Source of the DNA: Zipacnadum sp036504235
Lineage (GTDB): Bacteria; Armatimonadota; Zipacnadia; Zipacnadales; Zipacnadaceae
Assembly: GCA_036504235.1 (NCBI GenBank)
Contig: DASXVN010000030.1
Span: forward strand, 1-64,000
Reading direction: 5' to 3'
Length of the DNA stretch: 64,000 nt
How positions within the stretch are numbered: the first letter of the stretch is position 1; each line of letters opens with the position of its first letter. A model generated the notes under the pieces. It did no database searches, had not been told where the DNA came from, and saw only the letters and a program-made list of their open reading frames with translations. Both the position numbers and the translations under genes were made by a program. This document shows positions 43,327 through 52,714 of the stretch, in pieces.

Positions 43327-43650
43327 CTAGTCCTGATGGAAAACTTCCTCCAGGGGCGCCCACCACTCGCCCTCGGCCGCCGTCTCCACCGGGTGCTGCA
43401 GGGGGTCGCAGATCTCCCACCACTGCTGAGTCACCGGGTCCGCGGCCATCTTGGCCATGTCGGCCGCGTAATCGACGCCGTGGTACTCGAAGTAGCTGAA
43501 CAGAAGGCCGTCGCGGTAGAAGATCGAGTAGTTGCGGATATTGCACTCGGTGATCGTCTGAGCCACGCCGGGCCAGATCGCCACGTGCAAGCGCTTGTAC
43601 TCCTCCAGTACCTCGGGGAGTAACCTGATGACGGCTCCGTATCGCTTCAT
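43327..43650 (-). CDS. L-rhamnose mutarotase
   Basis: A 107-residue RhaM/YiiL-type protein that interconverts L-rhamnose anomers. The family pattern is clear: RYGAVIRLLPEVLEEYKRLH, AIWPGVAQTI, NYSIFYRDGLLFSYFEY and the C-terminal QHPVETAAEGEWW. ATG 43650 is preferred to 43668 because AAAGGAC lies seven bases upstream. Confidence 0.88.
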   Translation of the reverse strand: MKRYGAVIRLLPEVLEEYKRLHVAIWPGVAQTITECNIRNYSIFYRDGLLFSYFEYHGVDYAADMAKMAADPVTQQWWEICDPLQHPVETAAEGEWWAPLEEVFHQD

Positions 43651-43687
43651 TGCTGAGGTCCTTTCCATGCGCTAACTTGGTTTTGCT

Positions 43688-43725
43688 CCCCCTCTCCTGC
43701 CCGGAGAGGGGGTTAGGGGGTGAGG
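43688..43725 (+). repeat. Interspersed palindromic repeat, family A copy 3 (short)
   Basis: Contains the CCCCCTCTCC/GGAGAGGGGG outer stem and the GGGGGTGAGG tail of copies 1 and 2 but lacks the inner hairpin. Confidence 0.7.
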
Positions 43726-43737
43726 CCTCCCCCGGGT

Positions 43738-44778
43738 CTATCCGTACCAGCCCTCTTCCAGAAGGGTGTCGCACATTGCCAGCACGTTTTCGACGGGGGT
43801 CTCCTCGAGGATGGTGTCGTGGCTGGCGCCGGCGATATAGCCGCCGCCCGGCGCCATGGTCTTGAGCACCGCCCGGGTCTGTTCGCGCACCTGCGCGGGC
43901 GTGCTCTCGATCAGCACGTGGTGCGAGTCAATCGCGCCGTTGAAGACGATCCGGCTCCCGAAATCGCGCTTGAGCGTCGCCAGGTCCATGCCGCTGCAGG
44001 AGGGCTGCACGGCGTGCAGGGCGTCCAGCCGCGCCTCGATGAGGCTGGGAATCAGCGGCGCAATCCCACCGCAGCAGTGCATCATGACCGGCAGGCCATA
44101 GTCGTGGCCGAGGTCAATCAGCCGCTGCAAGTGCGACAAAAGGAAGCGCCGGAAGAGATCCACGCCCAGCAGTGGCCCGGTCTGGCTACCCAGGTCGTTG
44201 CCCATAAAGAAAATGTCAATCGCGCCCGCCGCGGCGTCGAAGATGCGCCGGCTGACCTCCGCGTAATAGTCCACCATGTGCCCCAGGAGCGCGTCCACGG
44301 TCTCCGGGGCGTCGTACATGGAAAAGTAGAGCTGCTCCATGCCCATCAGGTCAATCGCGTCATGCCAGAAGGGCGACCAGTCGCCGCCCAGAATCGCATA
44401 CTGCCCGCCCCCGGCGAGGGCCTCCGCGCGCAGGTGCGAGGTATCCATCGCGGCGGCGTCGGGCCAAGGGTAGGCGTGCACTTGCGCCGGCGTCGCGCCG
44501 GCCAGGGGGTGGCTGATCGGCTGTCCGAAGCCCAGGCCATGACGATCCACGCCAAAGATCGTCCGCACCGTGACGCCCTCCGGCAGCGCCGCCGGGGCCG
44601 GCTCGCGGGCGAACACCCGCCGAAAATCATCCCCAAACCGCAGCCGCAGGCCCTCCACGTCGAGGTGCAGCTCCTGCTGCGCCTTGGCCCAGAACTCCTC
44701 CGAGCAGCCCACCCACAGCGGCACGCGGTCCGGCTCGTCATGCGCAAAGGTCGTCAGCACTCGCTCGCGCGAAGTCAT
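43738..44778 (-). CDS. URO-D/MtaA-like methyltransferase, paralogue 3
   Basis: A 346-residue URO-D superfamily protein. The zinc motif reads HCCGG (H-C-C-G), a variation on the H-x-C-G of paralogue 2, and the C-terminal strand has NGAIDSHHVLIESTPAQVREQ. It lies next to the L-rhamnose mutarotase on the same strand. ATG 44778 has GAGGGAG just upstream. Role as a corrinoid-dependent methyltransferase is inferred from family alone. Confidence 0.78.
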   Translation of the reverse strand: MTSRERVLTTFAHDEPDRVPLWVGCSEEFWAKAQQELHLDVEGLRLRFGDDFRRVFAREPAPAALPEGVTVRTIFGVDRHGLGFGQPISHPLAGATPAQVHAYPWPDAAAMDTSHLRAEALAGGGQYAILGGDWSPFWHDAIDLMGMEQLYFSMYDAPETVDALLGHMVDYYAEVSRRIFDAAAGAIDIFFMGNDLGSQTGPLLGVDLFRRFLLSHLQRLIDLGHDYGLPVMMHCCGGIAPLIPSLIEARLDALHAVQPSCSGMDLATLKRDFGSRIVFNGAIDSHHVLIESTPAQVREQTRAVLKTMAPGGGYIAGASHDTILEETPVENVLAMCDTLLEEGWYG

Positions 44779-45008
44779 CTCATGCTCCCTCTCCGGCCGG
44801 TAGTCACCAGCCTTCCCGTAGCGAGAGTTCCGGCTCCCCGGTGCTGATTCCTCCCGGCCCGGGCGGCAACCGAGGACTCGCGTCCGCGGAAAGGGACTGG
44901 CTGCGGGGAACCAATCGTGTTATGATTCAGTCATTAGTGCTACGAAGGAAGGAAACGACGCCAGGCGGCTCTGCAGGGCCGTCGTCGGACCCTGAGGTAA
45001 GGCCGCCC

Positions 45009-45659
45009 ATGCATATACCTGACGGATTTGTGGATTTGCCCACGGCGCTAGCCACCGGCGCGTTGGCTGCCGGGGGCGTGGGCTATGCCTCCTGGCGACT
45101 GAGCCGGACGCTGGCGCCGGAGAAGGTGCCTTTGTTGGGAGTCGCCGGGGCTTTCGTTTTTGCCGGGCAGATGGTCAATTTCCCGGTAGCGGGCGGCACC
45201 TCCGGGCATCTACTGGGCGCGGCGCTGGTGACGCTGCTGCTGGGGCCCTGGGCGGCGATGCTGGTAATCACCTCGGTCCTGGTGGTGCAGTGCCTGGTCT
45301 TCCAGGACGGCGGTCTGAGCGCGCTGGGGGCGAATGTGCTGAATATGGCGGTAATCGGGCCGCTGGTGGCGGCCGGAGTCTCGGGCGCGGGGCAGAGCCT
45401 GTTCCGCGGACCGCGCGGCCGCTGGGTGGCAGCCGGCGGGGCGGCGTGGGCCACGGTGGTCGCGGCGGCGCTGGCGGCCGCGCTGGAGCTGATTGTCTCC
45501 GGCACGGCCCCGGCGGTGGTCGTGCTGCCGGCCATGGTCGGCGTACACGCGCTGATCGGCCTGGGGGAGGCGGCCCTGACCGTGGGCGCGCTGGCGGCGG
45601 TAGTCGCGGCCCGTCCGGACTTGTGGCCGGTGCGGCCGCGGGCGGAGGTGCAACTATGA
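45009..45659 (+). CDS. cbiM: Cobalt ECF transporter, S component CbiM
   Basis: A 216-residue membrane protein starting MHIPDGF; the His at position 2 is the known metal ligand. Further motifs are GQMVNFPVAGGTSGHLLGAAL and VFQDGGLSALGANVLNM. Imports Co2+ for corrinoid synthesis. Its stop overlaps the CbiN-like start (ATGA). The 230-base leader has no B12-riboswitch features that I could find. Confidence 0.93.
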   Translation: MHIPDGFVDLPTALATGALAAGGVGYASWRLSRTLAPEKVPLLGVAGAFVFAGQMVNFPVAGGTSGHLLGAALVTLLLGPWAAMLVITSVLVVQCLVFQDGGLSALGANVLNMAVIGPLVAAGVSGAGQSLFRGPRGRWVAAGGAAWATVVAAALAAALELIVSGTAPAVVVLPAMVGVHALIGLGEAALTVGALAAVVAARPDLWPVRPRAEVQL

Positions 45660-45958
45660 AGAATCGCGGGTGGCTCGCAATTTTGGTGATAGCTGTCGCG
45701 GTGGCGGCCCTGGTGGCGCCGTTTGCCTCCTCCTGGCCGGATGGCCTGGAGAAGGTGGCGGGCCAACTGGGCTTTGCCCCCCGCGCGGCCGCGCCCGCGC
45801 CGGGCTATGCTCTGCCGGGCCTACCGGAGGGGCATGTTTCCACCGGAGTAGCCGGTATTCTGGGTACACTAATTGTATTCGCGGCGGTCTACGGGCTGGC
45901 GGCCTTGCTGGCGGCCCGCGCGAGGAAGCGTAATGTGCAACTCGAAACTCATCAATAA
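45656..45958 (+). CDS. cbiN: CbiN-like PDGLE-domain subunit
   Basis: A 100-residue protein with two hydrophobic segments and the SSWPDGLEKVA signature of PDGLE/CbiN subunits, which assist CbiM in metal uptake. It overlaps cbiM by four bases. Confidence 0.82.
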   Translation: MKNRGWLAILVIAVAVAALVAPFASSWPDGLEKVAGQLGFAPRAAAPAPGYALPGLPEGHVSTGVAGILGTLIVFAAVYGLAALLAARARKRNVQLETHQ

Positions 45959-46715
45959 TCACGGAGGCGCGGCGAGGGGGGGCGGCTGGCTGCAGGACGG
46001 TCTGCGGCGGCTGCATCCGGTCAGCAAGGTGCTGGCCTGCCTGGGTCTGGTCCTGGGCGCGGTGAGCCTCGCTCCGCTGGCGCAGGGGCGGCTGGCCGCG
46101 GTCGGGGGCGGCCTGGCGCTGCTCTGGCTGGTCGCGGGCTTCTCGCCGCTGACGCTGGCTAAACGCCTGGCCGTCGCCGCGCCGTTTGTCGGTCTGGCCG
46201 CGCTCTGTGTGCTCTTCGGCTCGCCGCATACGGTCACGGCGGGCGTCGGCGCATTCACGTTTCCGCCAACCCCGGAAGCGGTGGCCCGGTTTGAGCTGCT
46301 GCTGCTCAAAGCGGGTGTCTCCCTGGTGGCGCTGAGCCTGCTGGGGGCGACGACCACCCCGGAGGAGCTGCTCGGCGCGCTGCGCACCTTGCGCGTCCCG
46401 GCGCTGCTGGTGACCACGTTGGCCCTCACCATCCGCTACCTCAGCGTGCTGCGCGAGGAGGCCCAGCGGATGCTCCAGGCCCGCGATTCCCGCGGCTGCC
46501 CCACCGGGCTGCGGCGGCGTGCCCGGGTGACCGGCAGCATGATCGGTTCCCTGTTCCTGCGCTCCTACGAGCGGGCCGAGCGCGTGGGCCACGCCATGGC
46601 CGCGCGCGGCTTCACCGGCTCCTTTCCCGGGGACGAGCCCCGGCGCCTCACCCATCCTGATCTGCTGGCGCCGCTGCTGACCGTCGGCATGATGTGCTGG
46701 CTGGTGCTCTGGTGA
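45933..46715 (+). CDS. cbiQ: Cobalt ECF transporter, T component CbiQ
   Basis: A 260-residue membrane protein with about six helices and the EA(Q)-x-R-G coupling motifs typical of CbiQ (EEAQRMLQARDSRG and AMAARGF). Links CbiMN to the CbiO ATPase. Its start overlaps the end of cbiN by 26 bases. Confidence 0.85.
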   Translation: MCNSKLINNHGGAARGGGWLQDGLRRLHPVSKVLACLGLVLGAVSLAPLAQGRLAAVGGGLALLWLVAGFSPLTLAKRLAVAAPFVGLAALCVLFGSPHTVTAGVGAFTFPPTPEAVARFELLLLKAGVSLVALSLLGATTTPEELLGALRTLRVPALLVTTLALTIRYLSVLREEAQRMLQARDSRGCPTGLRRRARVTGSMIGSLFLRSYERAERVGHAMAARGFTGSFPGDEPRRLTHPDLLAPLLTVGMMCWLVLW

Positions 46716-47461
46716 TCACTCCCGCTCTGCGCCTGGATAACCTGACCTACCGCTACCCCGACGGCCACCCGGCGCTGGCCGGCCTGTCGCTGGAGGTGGC
46801 CCCCGGCGAGTCGGTGGCGCTGGTCGGCCCCAACGGGGCGGGCAAGTCCACCCTGCTGCTGCACCTCAACGGCGTCCTGCGCGGGGAGGGCGCGGTGGAG
46901 ATTAACGGCGAGCGGCTGGAGGACAGCAACCTGCGCCGCCTCCGCCAGCAGGTGGGGCTGGTTTTCGAGGACCCCAACGATCAACTTTTCATGCCCACCG
47001 TGGGCGAGGACGTCTGCTTTGGCCCGCTCAACCAGGGGCTGTCCGCGCCCGAGGCGGAGCGGCGCGCCCGGGAGGCCCTGGCGGCGGTCGGTATGGAGCC
47101 GGCCTGGAGCAAGCCCCCCAGTCACCTGAGCCTGGGCCAGCGCAAGCGGGTCGCGGTCGCTACGGTGCTGGCGATGGAATCCGCGATTCTGGCCCTGGAC
47201 GACCCCACCGGCGGCTTGGACCCGGAGGGGCGCGAGCAGTTCCTGCGCCTGATCGCCGGGCTACCCCACACCAAACTGATTGCCACTCACGACCTGGAAC
47301 TGGTCTGGGACACCTGTCACCGCGTGGCCCTGCTGGACGCGGGTCAGGTAGTCGCGGTGGGGCCCACCCGCGAGATTCTCAGCGACGAGCCCCTGCTGCG
47401 CGCGCACGGCCTCCGGCTCCCGGCCTGCGCCGCGTCTCCGGCGCTCTGCCCGGCGCGCTAG
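46712..47461 (+). CDS. cbiO: Cobalt ECF transporter ATPase CbiO
   Basis: A 249-residue ABC ATPase with Walker A GPNGAGKST, signature LSLGQRKR, Walker B and H-loop ATHD. The residue after the Walker B Asp, normally Glu, is Asp here (LALDDPTGGLDP). GTG 46712 overlaps the CbiQ stop in GTGA. Confidence 0.9.
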   Translation: MITPALRLDNLTYRYPDGHPALAGLSLEVAPGESVALVGPNGAGKSTLLLHLNGVLRGEGAVEINGERLEDSNLRRLRQQVGLVFEDPNDQLFMPTVGEDVCFGPLNQGLSAPEAERRAREALAAVGMEPAWSKPPSHLSLGQRKRVAVATVLAMESAILALDDPTGGLDPEGREQFLRLIAGLPHTKLIATHDLELVWDTCHRVALLDAGQVVAVGPTREILSDEPLLRAHGLRLPACAASPALCPAR

Positions 47462-47554
47462 TCGCTGCCCTCTGATTTTCCCTCGGCAGGAACTACCCTC
47501 ACGGAAGCGGAACTCCTCCCGGCAGATGCACCCTTTGATTCCGGAGGCTCGGAC

Positions 47555-47647
47555 ATGACCCGCAAGGAGCTCAATCTGGCTGTTTTCGCGGGGACAGTTG
47601 AGGCAATCAGCGAACTGATCGACAAGGAGTACGGACTGGCCGAGTAG
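47555..47647 (+). CDS. Small ORF downstream of cbiO
   Basis: A 30-codon open frame (MTRKELNLAVFAGTVEAISE to KEYGLAE) with GGAGG eight bases before the ATG. It is in the same frame as cbiO, and the 31 codons between the cbiO stop and this ATG are also open, so it could instead be the end of a CbiO form reached by read-through or lost through a stop mutation. Function unknown. Confidence 0.4.
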   Translation: MTRKELNLAVFAGTVEAISELIDKEYGLAE

Positions 47648-47689
47648 CCCCGCGAGGGGCGAGGTGGTCCGGGGAAAGGTAACGACAAG

Positions 47690-49654
47690 ATGAGTGTGTT
47701 GAAACGACGCGTGCTGACCGGGCTGGTGGTGCTGGGCATTATATCAGCGCTGGCGGTGGCGATCCCGAGGCTGGCGGCCGAGCGCGCCAACAATACCGTG
47801 GCCCTGGCCGCGGACGCTACGGAGTTGCAGAACCTCGCCGACCTGAGCGGGCTCACCCTGCCGGAGGTGCTGGCCCAGGCCAGACGGCAGGGCATCACCC
47901 ACGTCGCGTTGGCCGAAATGACCCTGGATGAGGCGGTCAAGGCGCTGCCTTACCCCACGCCTCGCTTGCTGCCCGATAATGTGGTCTGGCAGCTCAAGCA
48001 GAAGCTGCCCAAGTCGGAGGCGGCCAGCGATTTCTCCGGCGCCACGCTCACCGCCGTGGCGCAGCGCTTGCCCCGGCTGGGTGTCGGCTACAACTACCCG
48101 GTGGCCGAGGCCATCCGCGCGGCGGGCCTGCAGGTCATCGCTCGCCCCAGCCCCGACTTTTCCGACACCACGACGGCGATCGGCGCCTCCCTGGACGCCG
48201 TCCGGGCCACCGGCGCGCGGATCGTCGTCTTCAACGGGACCCAGGTGCTGGGCAACGGCGGCCTGCTCAAGCAGACCGCCTCGGCGCTCGCGGCCCGCAA
48301 ACTGGAGTGGGGCTTCGTGGAGTTGATCCCCCAGGAGGGCGCCTCCGAGCTGGCCCACGACGTTGATTATCACCTGGTGCGGGTCCATTCCATCAGCGAG
48401 GCCGAGATGGCGCAGAAGATGAAGCCCGCCTCGGCCATTGACCGCTACTCCCTGGCGGTGCGCGAGCGCAAGGCCCGCGTCTGCTACGTGCGCATGTTCT
48501 TCGACCAGGGCGAGAACCCGCTGACCGCCAACCTGCAGTACGTGGGAGACCTGTCCCAGACGCTCCGCGACGAGGGCTTCCAGTTGGGCGATCCGACGGA
48601 CTTCTCCAACCCGGAAGTCGGCCGGCTGGCCCGCATCGGGCTGTACTTGGGCATCGGTGCCGCCACGCTGTGGATGGTGCAGATGTTCTTCGGCTTGAGC
48701 CTGACCTGGTTCTGGGGGCTGCTGGTGCTGCTCGTGGTGGGGTCCGTCGCCGAGGGCGTGGTCGGGATGCGCATCTCCGCGGACCTCGCCGCCCTGGCCG
48801 CAGCGGTTATCTTCCCCATCTGGGGCATTTTGGCCGTGGTCTGGCCGGAGCAGCCGCTCCGCTCGCCGGTGGCGCAGGCGGTGCGCACCTTCCTGGGGAT
48901 CAGCGCCTTGACTCTGGTCGGGGCCCTGCTGGTCGCCGGCGCGATCACCACCGCCCCGCACCTGATGGGCATCGAGGCCTTCCGGGGCGTCAAGCTCGCC
49001 GCGGTGCTGCCGCTGCTCCTGGTCGGGCTGGTCATGGTGGCCCGGGCCATGCCCCGCTATCGGGAAACGCGCCTGGAGTTGGGCGAGGCCGCCCCGGAGA
49101 TCTGGTCCCTCCGCGAGGGGCTGGCCGAGGCCTTCAGTTTCGCGGTGCGCTACTGGCACTGCGTACTGATTGTCGTGGGTCTGGCCGCGATGGTGATGCT
49201 GGTGATTCGCTCCGGCAACGACACCCCGGTGGGCGCTTCGGAACTGGAGCGGACCTTCCGCGCGATACTGGACCATCTGCTCTGGGTCCGCCCGCGCACC
49301 AAGGAGTTCCTGTTCGGCCACCCGGTGCTGCTGCTCTCGCTGATCTGGCTCTACTCGGGTCGCCGCCGCGGCGTCTGGATTGGCCTGGCCGCCGGTGCGA
49401 TCGGCCAGATCTCGCTGCTCAACACCTTCTGCCACCTGCACACGCCGCTGATGGTCTCGCTGGTGCGCTCCTTTAACGGCCTCTGGCTGGGTCTGGGTAT
49501 CGGCCTGCTCGTGTGGCTGATCATCACCCGCCTGACCCGCCCTGCTCACGCACCCCAACCCCAGGCCGAACCCGCGGCCCCGGTCGCCGACGAGGATGAC
49601 GACGACTGGGACGACGAAGAGCCGCTCATACGGCCGAATTTCGAGGAGAAATGA
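47690..49654 (+). CDS. DUF5693-family membrane protein
   Basis: A 654-residue protein with an N-terminal signal anchor (~1-30), a soluble region (~45-330) with ITHVALAEMTLDEAVKAL and IVVFNGTQVLGNGGLL, then seven or eight membrane segments. DUF5693 proteins of this layout often sit near polysaccharide pyruvyl transferase (CsaB) genes and may act in surface polymer assembly; CsaB is not here. ATG 47690 has GGAAAGG upstream. It overlaps the next gene's possible start. Confidence 0.8.
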   Translation: MSVLKRRVLTGLVVLGIISALAVAIPRLAAERANNTVALAADATELQNLADLSGLTLPEVLAQARRQGITHVALAEMTLDEAVKALPYPTPRLLPDNVVWQLKQKLPKSEAASDFSGATLTAVAQRLPRLGVGYNYPVAEAIRAAGLQVIARPSPDFSDTTTAIGASLDAVRATGARIVVFNGTQVLGNGGLLKQTASALAARKLEWGFVELIPQEGASELAHDVDYHLVRVHSISEAEMAQKMKPASAIDRYSLAVRERKARVCYVRMFFDQGENPLTANLQYVGDLSQTLRDEGFQLGDPTDFSNPEVGRLARIGLYLGIGAATLWMVQMFFGLSLTWFWGLLVLLVVGSVAEGVVGMRISADLAALAAAVIFPIWGILAVVWPEQPLRSPVAQAVRTFLGISALTLVGALLVAGAITTAPHLMGIEAFRGVKLAAVLPLLLVGLVMVARAMPRYRETRLELGEAAPEIWSLREGLAEAFSFAVRYWHCVLIVVGLAAMVMLVIRSGNDTPVGASELERTFRAILDHLLWVRPRTKEFLFGHPVLLLSLIWLYSGRRRGVWIGLAAGAIGQISLLNTFCHLHTPLMVSLVRSFNGLWLGLGIGLLVWLIITRLTRPAHAPQPQAEPAAPVADEDDDDWDDEEPLIRPNFEEK

Positions 49655-49656
49655 TC

Positions 49657-50673
49657 ATGGAGAACCCGACCGTAGTATTCCCCGGCCCCAAGCAAGTCAT
49701 CATTGAGGACCGCCCCCGCCCGACCCTGGAGGCCGGCGAGGTGCTCCTGCAGACGCGGTGCTCGCTGATCAGCACCGGCACCGAGCTGACCATCTTCAGC
49801 GGCGAGTATCCCGCCGACTCGCTCTGGGCGACGCGCTGGGGCAAGTTCCCGGCGACCCCCGGGTACAGCAACATCGCGGACGTCGTGGAGATCGCGCCCG
49901 ACGTGGACCCCAGTTGGCTGGGCCGGCGGGTCGCCTCCGGCGCCACCCATCGCCGCTACATGAACCTGCCCACCTCCCGGATCAACCTTATTCAGCACCC
50001 GGAGATTCCCGATGAGGACGCCTCTTTCTTCACCATCTCCGGCATCGTCATGAACGGCGTGCGCCGCGCGCAGGTGAAATGGGGCGACTCGGTGGTCATC
50101 TTCGGCATGGGCCTGCTGGGGCAGATGACAGCCCGCTATTGCCGCCTGTCCGGGGCCTGGCCCGTCATCTGCGTGGACGTTTCCGACGCGCGCCTGGCGA
50201 TGCTGCCCGACGATCCCGGGATCATCCGGGTCAACCCCCGCGAGCGGGCTGTCCTCGAAGTCGTCGAGGAGGCCACCCGCGGCCGCAAGGCCGACTGCGC
50301 CTTCGAGTTGACCGGTAACCAGGACCTCATCCCGCAGGAGATCACCGTCGTCCGGCGCCAGGGGCGCTTCGCCATCCTGAGCAGCCCGCGCGGGAACACC
50401 GACTTCAACTTCTGCGACCTGTGCCACTACCCGAGCATCACCATCATCGGCATCCACACGCTGTCGCACCCGGCCGTGGAGACCCTGGACTACCAGTGGA
50501 CCTTCGAGCGGCACACGGAGCTGTTCTTCGATTATCTGGCGGCGGGCCAGGTGCAGACCGCGCCGCTCATCACCCACCGCGCCCCCTGGTCGCAGGCGCC
50601 GGAGATGTTCCAGATGCTGCTGGCGGACCGCTCCGCGGCGATGGGCGTGGTGTTGGACTGGACGGCGGAGTAA
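49657..50673 (+). CDS. Zinc-independent MDR dehydrogenase
   Basis: A 338-residue MDR-type dehydrogenase. The GroES-like half reads CSLISTGTELTIFSG, as in the branch that lacks the zinc Cys/GHE pair, and the Rossmann half has VVIFGMGLLGQM. It probably acts on sugars or similar alcohols. ATG 49657 has GAGGAGAA seven bases upstream; ATG 49651, which overlaps the upstream stop, is only one base from that site. Confidence 0.75.
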   Translation: MENPTVVFPGPKQVIIEDRPRPTLEAGEVLLQTRCSLISTGTELTIFSGEYPADSLWATRWGKFPATPGYSNIADVVEIAPDVDPSWLGRRVASGATHRRYMNLPTSRINLIQHPEIPDEDASFFTISGIVMNGVRRAQVKWGDSVVIFGMGLLGQMTARYCRLSGAWPVICVDVSDARLAMLPDDPGIIRVNPRERAVLEVVEEATRGRKADCAFELTGNQDLIPQEITVVRRQGRFAILSSPRGNTDFNFCDLCHYPSITIIGIHTLSHPAVETLDYQWTFERHTELFFDYLAAGQVQTAPLITHRAPWSQAPEMFQMLLADRSAAMGVVLDWTAE

Positions 50674-50694
50674 GACCCGGAAGGGAAGCCTGCC

Positions 50695-52656
50695 ATGTTG
50701 AGACTCGCGCTCTCAGTACTGTGCGGCGCGCTGTGCTTGGCGACGGCCGCTGCGGCGGCGGTCACCATCACTCCGGACGGCGCTGGCTTTGCCATTGCCA
50801 CGGAGGTCTATGCCGCCAAAGTTGACGGCCAGGGCGCGTTGTCTTCTCTGGCCATCAACGGCCAGGAGTTCCTCGCCCCGCCCACTCAGCTCATTTGGGC
50901 GGACCAGGGCGGGATGACCACCGGCGTGTACGCCTCGCCGATGAACCAGTTCTACGTCATCCTGCCCCTGCCGGGAACGCCGACGGTTGCCGAGAACACC
51001 GTCACCGCCGAGGGTCACGGCTGGAAGATCGCCTATGCCTTTGGCCCCGACACCATTGACCTAACCTACTCAGGCACGCCGGAAGGCACCAAGCTCGGCT
51101 TCCGCGCCGGCTACCCGCCCGCCGAATTGTACCTGAGCCTAGCCCACGACCTGGACCGGGCCTGCGACCCGGACAACCAGGGCGAGCTGGGCTGGCCGGT
51201 CGTCCGCCCGCACGAGCCCGGTGTTTTCACCATCCTCGCTAAGAACGGCGCCGGCTTTACCGCCACCGACGTCTGCCGGATGCAGGCCGTCACCAGCGAT
51301 CCGAATTTGCCGGCCGCGCCTCACCGCCTGGACCTCATGGTCTTCAACACCTACGACCAGATCCCGCAGCCGATCACGCACCGGCTGACCTGCTTTACGA
51401 AGGCCGACCTGGCCCATTCGTTGACTATGGAGATCACCTCGCCCAATCCGGGCCACCTCTTCCCAGCCCCGGAGCCGGTGACGTTCCCGGTCAAGGTCAA
51501 CGCCCTCTACGGGCACACCCTGAGCGGCACGCTCAACTTCAACGGGTCGCCTTATGTCTGGCAGAAGCCGCCGCTGACCGCCGAGGTTCCGCTCACCCTC
51601 ACCGCCGAGCAGCCCTCGCAGACCGTGCAATTGCCGATTGTGCCCCAGAAGCCCGGTCACTACACGGGCAAGATCGAGGTTAGCGAGGGGGGCAAGGCTC
51701 TGTACAGCCAGCGGCTCGGCTTCATCTACCGCCCCGAGCAGATTCCCCCGGCCACGCCGCCGGCTGACTTCGACAAGTTCTGGGATGACACCCTGGCCGA
51801 ACTGGCCAAGGTGCCCCTGGACCTGACCCTGGAGGAGCAGGTCGACAAGGCGACTCCGACCGGCAAGGTCTACAAGGCCAAGTACCGCTCCTGGCAAGGC
51901 AAGTGGGCCTGGGCCTGGCTGTACGTGCCGACGGATGGCAGCAAGCAAGTGGACGGGTTCCTGCGCCTGCCGCCCGTGAGCGTCTGGCAGCCGCCGCCGC
52001 CGAACCTGGTCCCGCCGGACGGTAGCCTGACCATGGCGGTCGCCATCCACGGGGGCGATGTTGGCGACTACCCGGCCAAGCCGGAGGGCGGCTTTGACTA
52101 CATGATGACCGGCATCACCTCGCGCGAGACCTACGCCTTGCGCTACGCCTATTGCTGCGTGGCGCGCTGCTACGATATCCTCAAGGCCCGCCCGGAGTGC
52201 AACGGGACCATCCACGCGCGCGGCGGCAGCCAGGGCGCGGGGCTGACCTTCGTCGCGGCCGGCTTGCGCCCGGTGACCGACGCCGCCGGCGCGGCCATCG
52301 CCCTGTGCCGGATAGACTGGACCGTCCTGGGCTATGCCTCCTGGGGCCCGCACGCGCCCGAGGGCACCGACCCGCAGGAGATCGCCAAGGTCGTGGCCTA
52401 CTTCGACCCGGCCAACTTCGCGCACCGCATCCATGCGCCCATGCGTCTGGCGCTCGGCCTCTTCGACTTCTGCGCCCCGGCGGAGGGCATCTTCACCGCC
52501 ATCAACGCCCTGCCCCCAGACACCAAGTGTGAAGTCTTCGTCGATCCCTTCGGCGGCCATTTCACCCTCAATGCCACGGGCTTCAACGCCGGCGAGCCCG
52601 GCGTCCAGGTCCCCAGGTGGCAGGGCACGGCGGAAGAGAACAAGCTGAATAAGTGA
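50695..52656 (+). CDS. Secreted acetyl xylan esterase-like alpha/beta hydrolase
   Basis: A 653-residue exported protein. Signal peptide to about residue 22. Residues ~30-340 are beta-rich and unrecognised; residues ~345-640 match the acetyl xylan esterase (AXE1/cephalosporin deacetylase) family with the nucleophile loop GGSQGA (~510), Asp in GLFDF and His in FGGHF. Likely removes acetyl groups from xylan or related glycans. ATG 50695 starts the signal peptide. Confidence 0.82.
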   Translation: MLRLALSVLCGALCLATAAAAAVTITPDGAGFAIATEVYAAKVDGQGALSSLAINGQEFLAPPTQLIWADQGGMTTGVYASPMNQFYVILPLPGTPTVAENTVTAEGHGWKIAYAFGPDTIDLTYSGTPEGTKLGFRAGYPPAELYLSLAHDLDRACDPDNQGELGWPVVRPHEPGVFTILAKNGAGFTATDVCRMQAVTSDPNLPAAPHRLDLMVFNTYDQIPQPITHRLTCFTKADLAHSLTMEITSPNPGHLFPAPEPVTFPVKVNALYGHTLSGTLNFNGSPYVWQKPPLTAEVPLTLTAEQPSQTVQLPIVPQKPGHYTGKIEVSEGGKALYSQRLGFIYRPEQIPPATPPADFDKFWDDTLAELAKVPLDLTLEEQVDKATPTGKVYKAKYRSWQGKWAWAWLYVPTDGSKQVDGFLRLPPVSVWQPPPPNLVPPDGSLTMAVAIHGGDVGDYPAKPEGGFDYMMTGITSRETYALRYAYCCVARCYDILKARPECNGTIHARGGSQGAGLTFVAAGLRPVTDAAGAAIALCRIDWTVLGYASWGPHAPEGTDPQEIAKVVAYFDPANFAHRIHAPMRLALGLFDFCAPAEGIFTAINALPPDTKCEVFVDPFGGHFTLNATGFNAGEPGVQVPRWQGTAEENKLNK

Positions 52657-52682
52657 GCCGAGTAGGGTACCGGCGCGCGTGG

Positions 52683-52688
52683 TATAAT
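52683..52688 (+). promoter_or_regulatory. -10 box of the second mntA-hepT module
   Basis: A perfect TATAAT in GGTATAATG, 27 bases before the ATG. Confidence 0.5.
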
Positions 52689-52714
52689 GACCCTAGTTGG
52701 GCGGAGCGACCACC

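Noticed and set aside
44779..45008. Cobalamin or nickel-cobalt riboswitch before cbiM
   Set aside because: Looked for the B12 box and for the paired NiCo hairpins; neither pattern is present in the 230-base gap.
47744..49558. A 604-codon minus-strand open frame
   Set aside because: Shadow of the DUF5693 gene.
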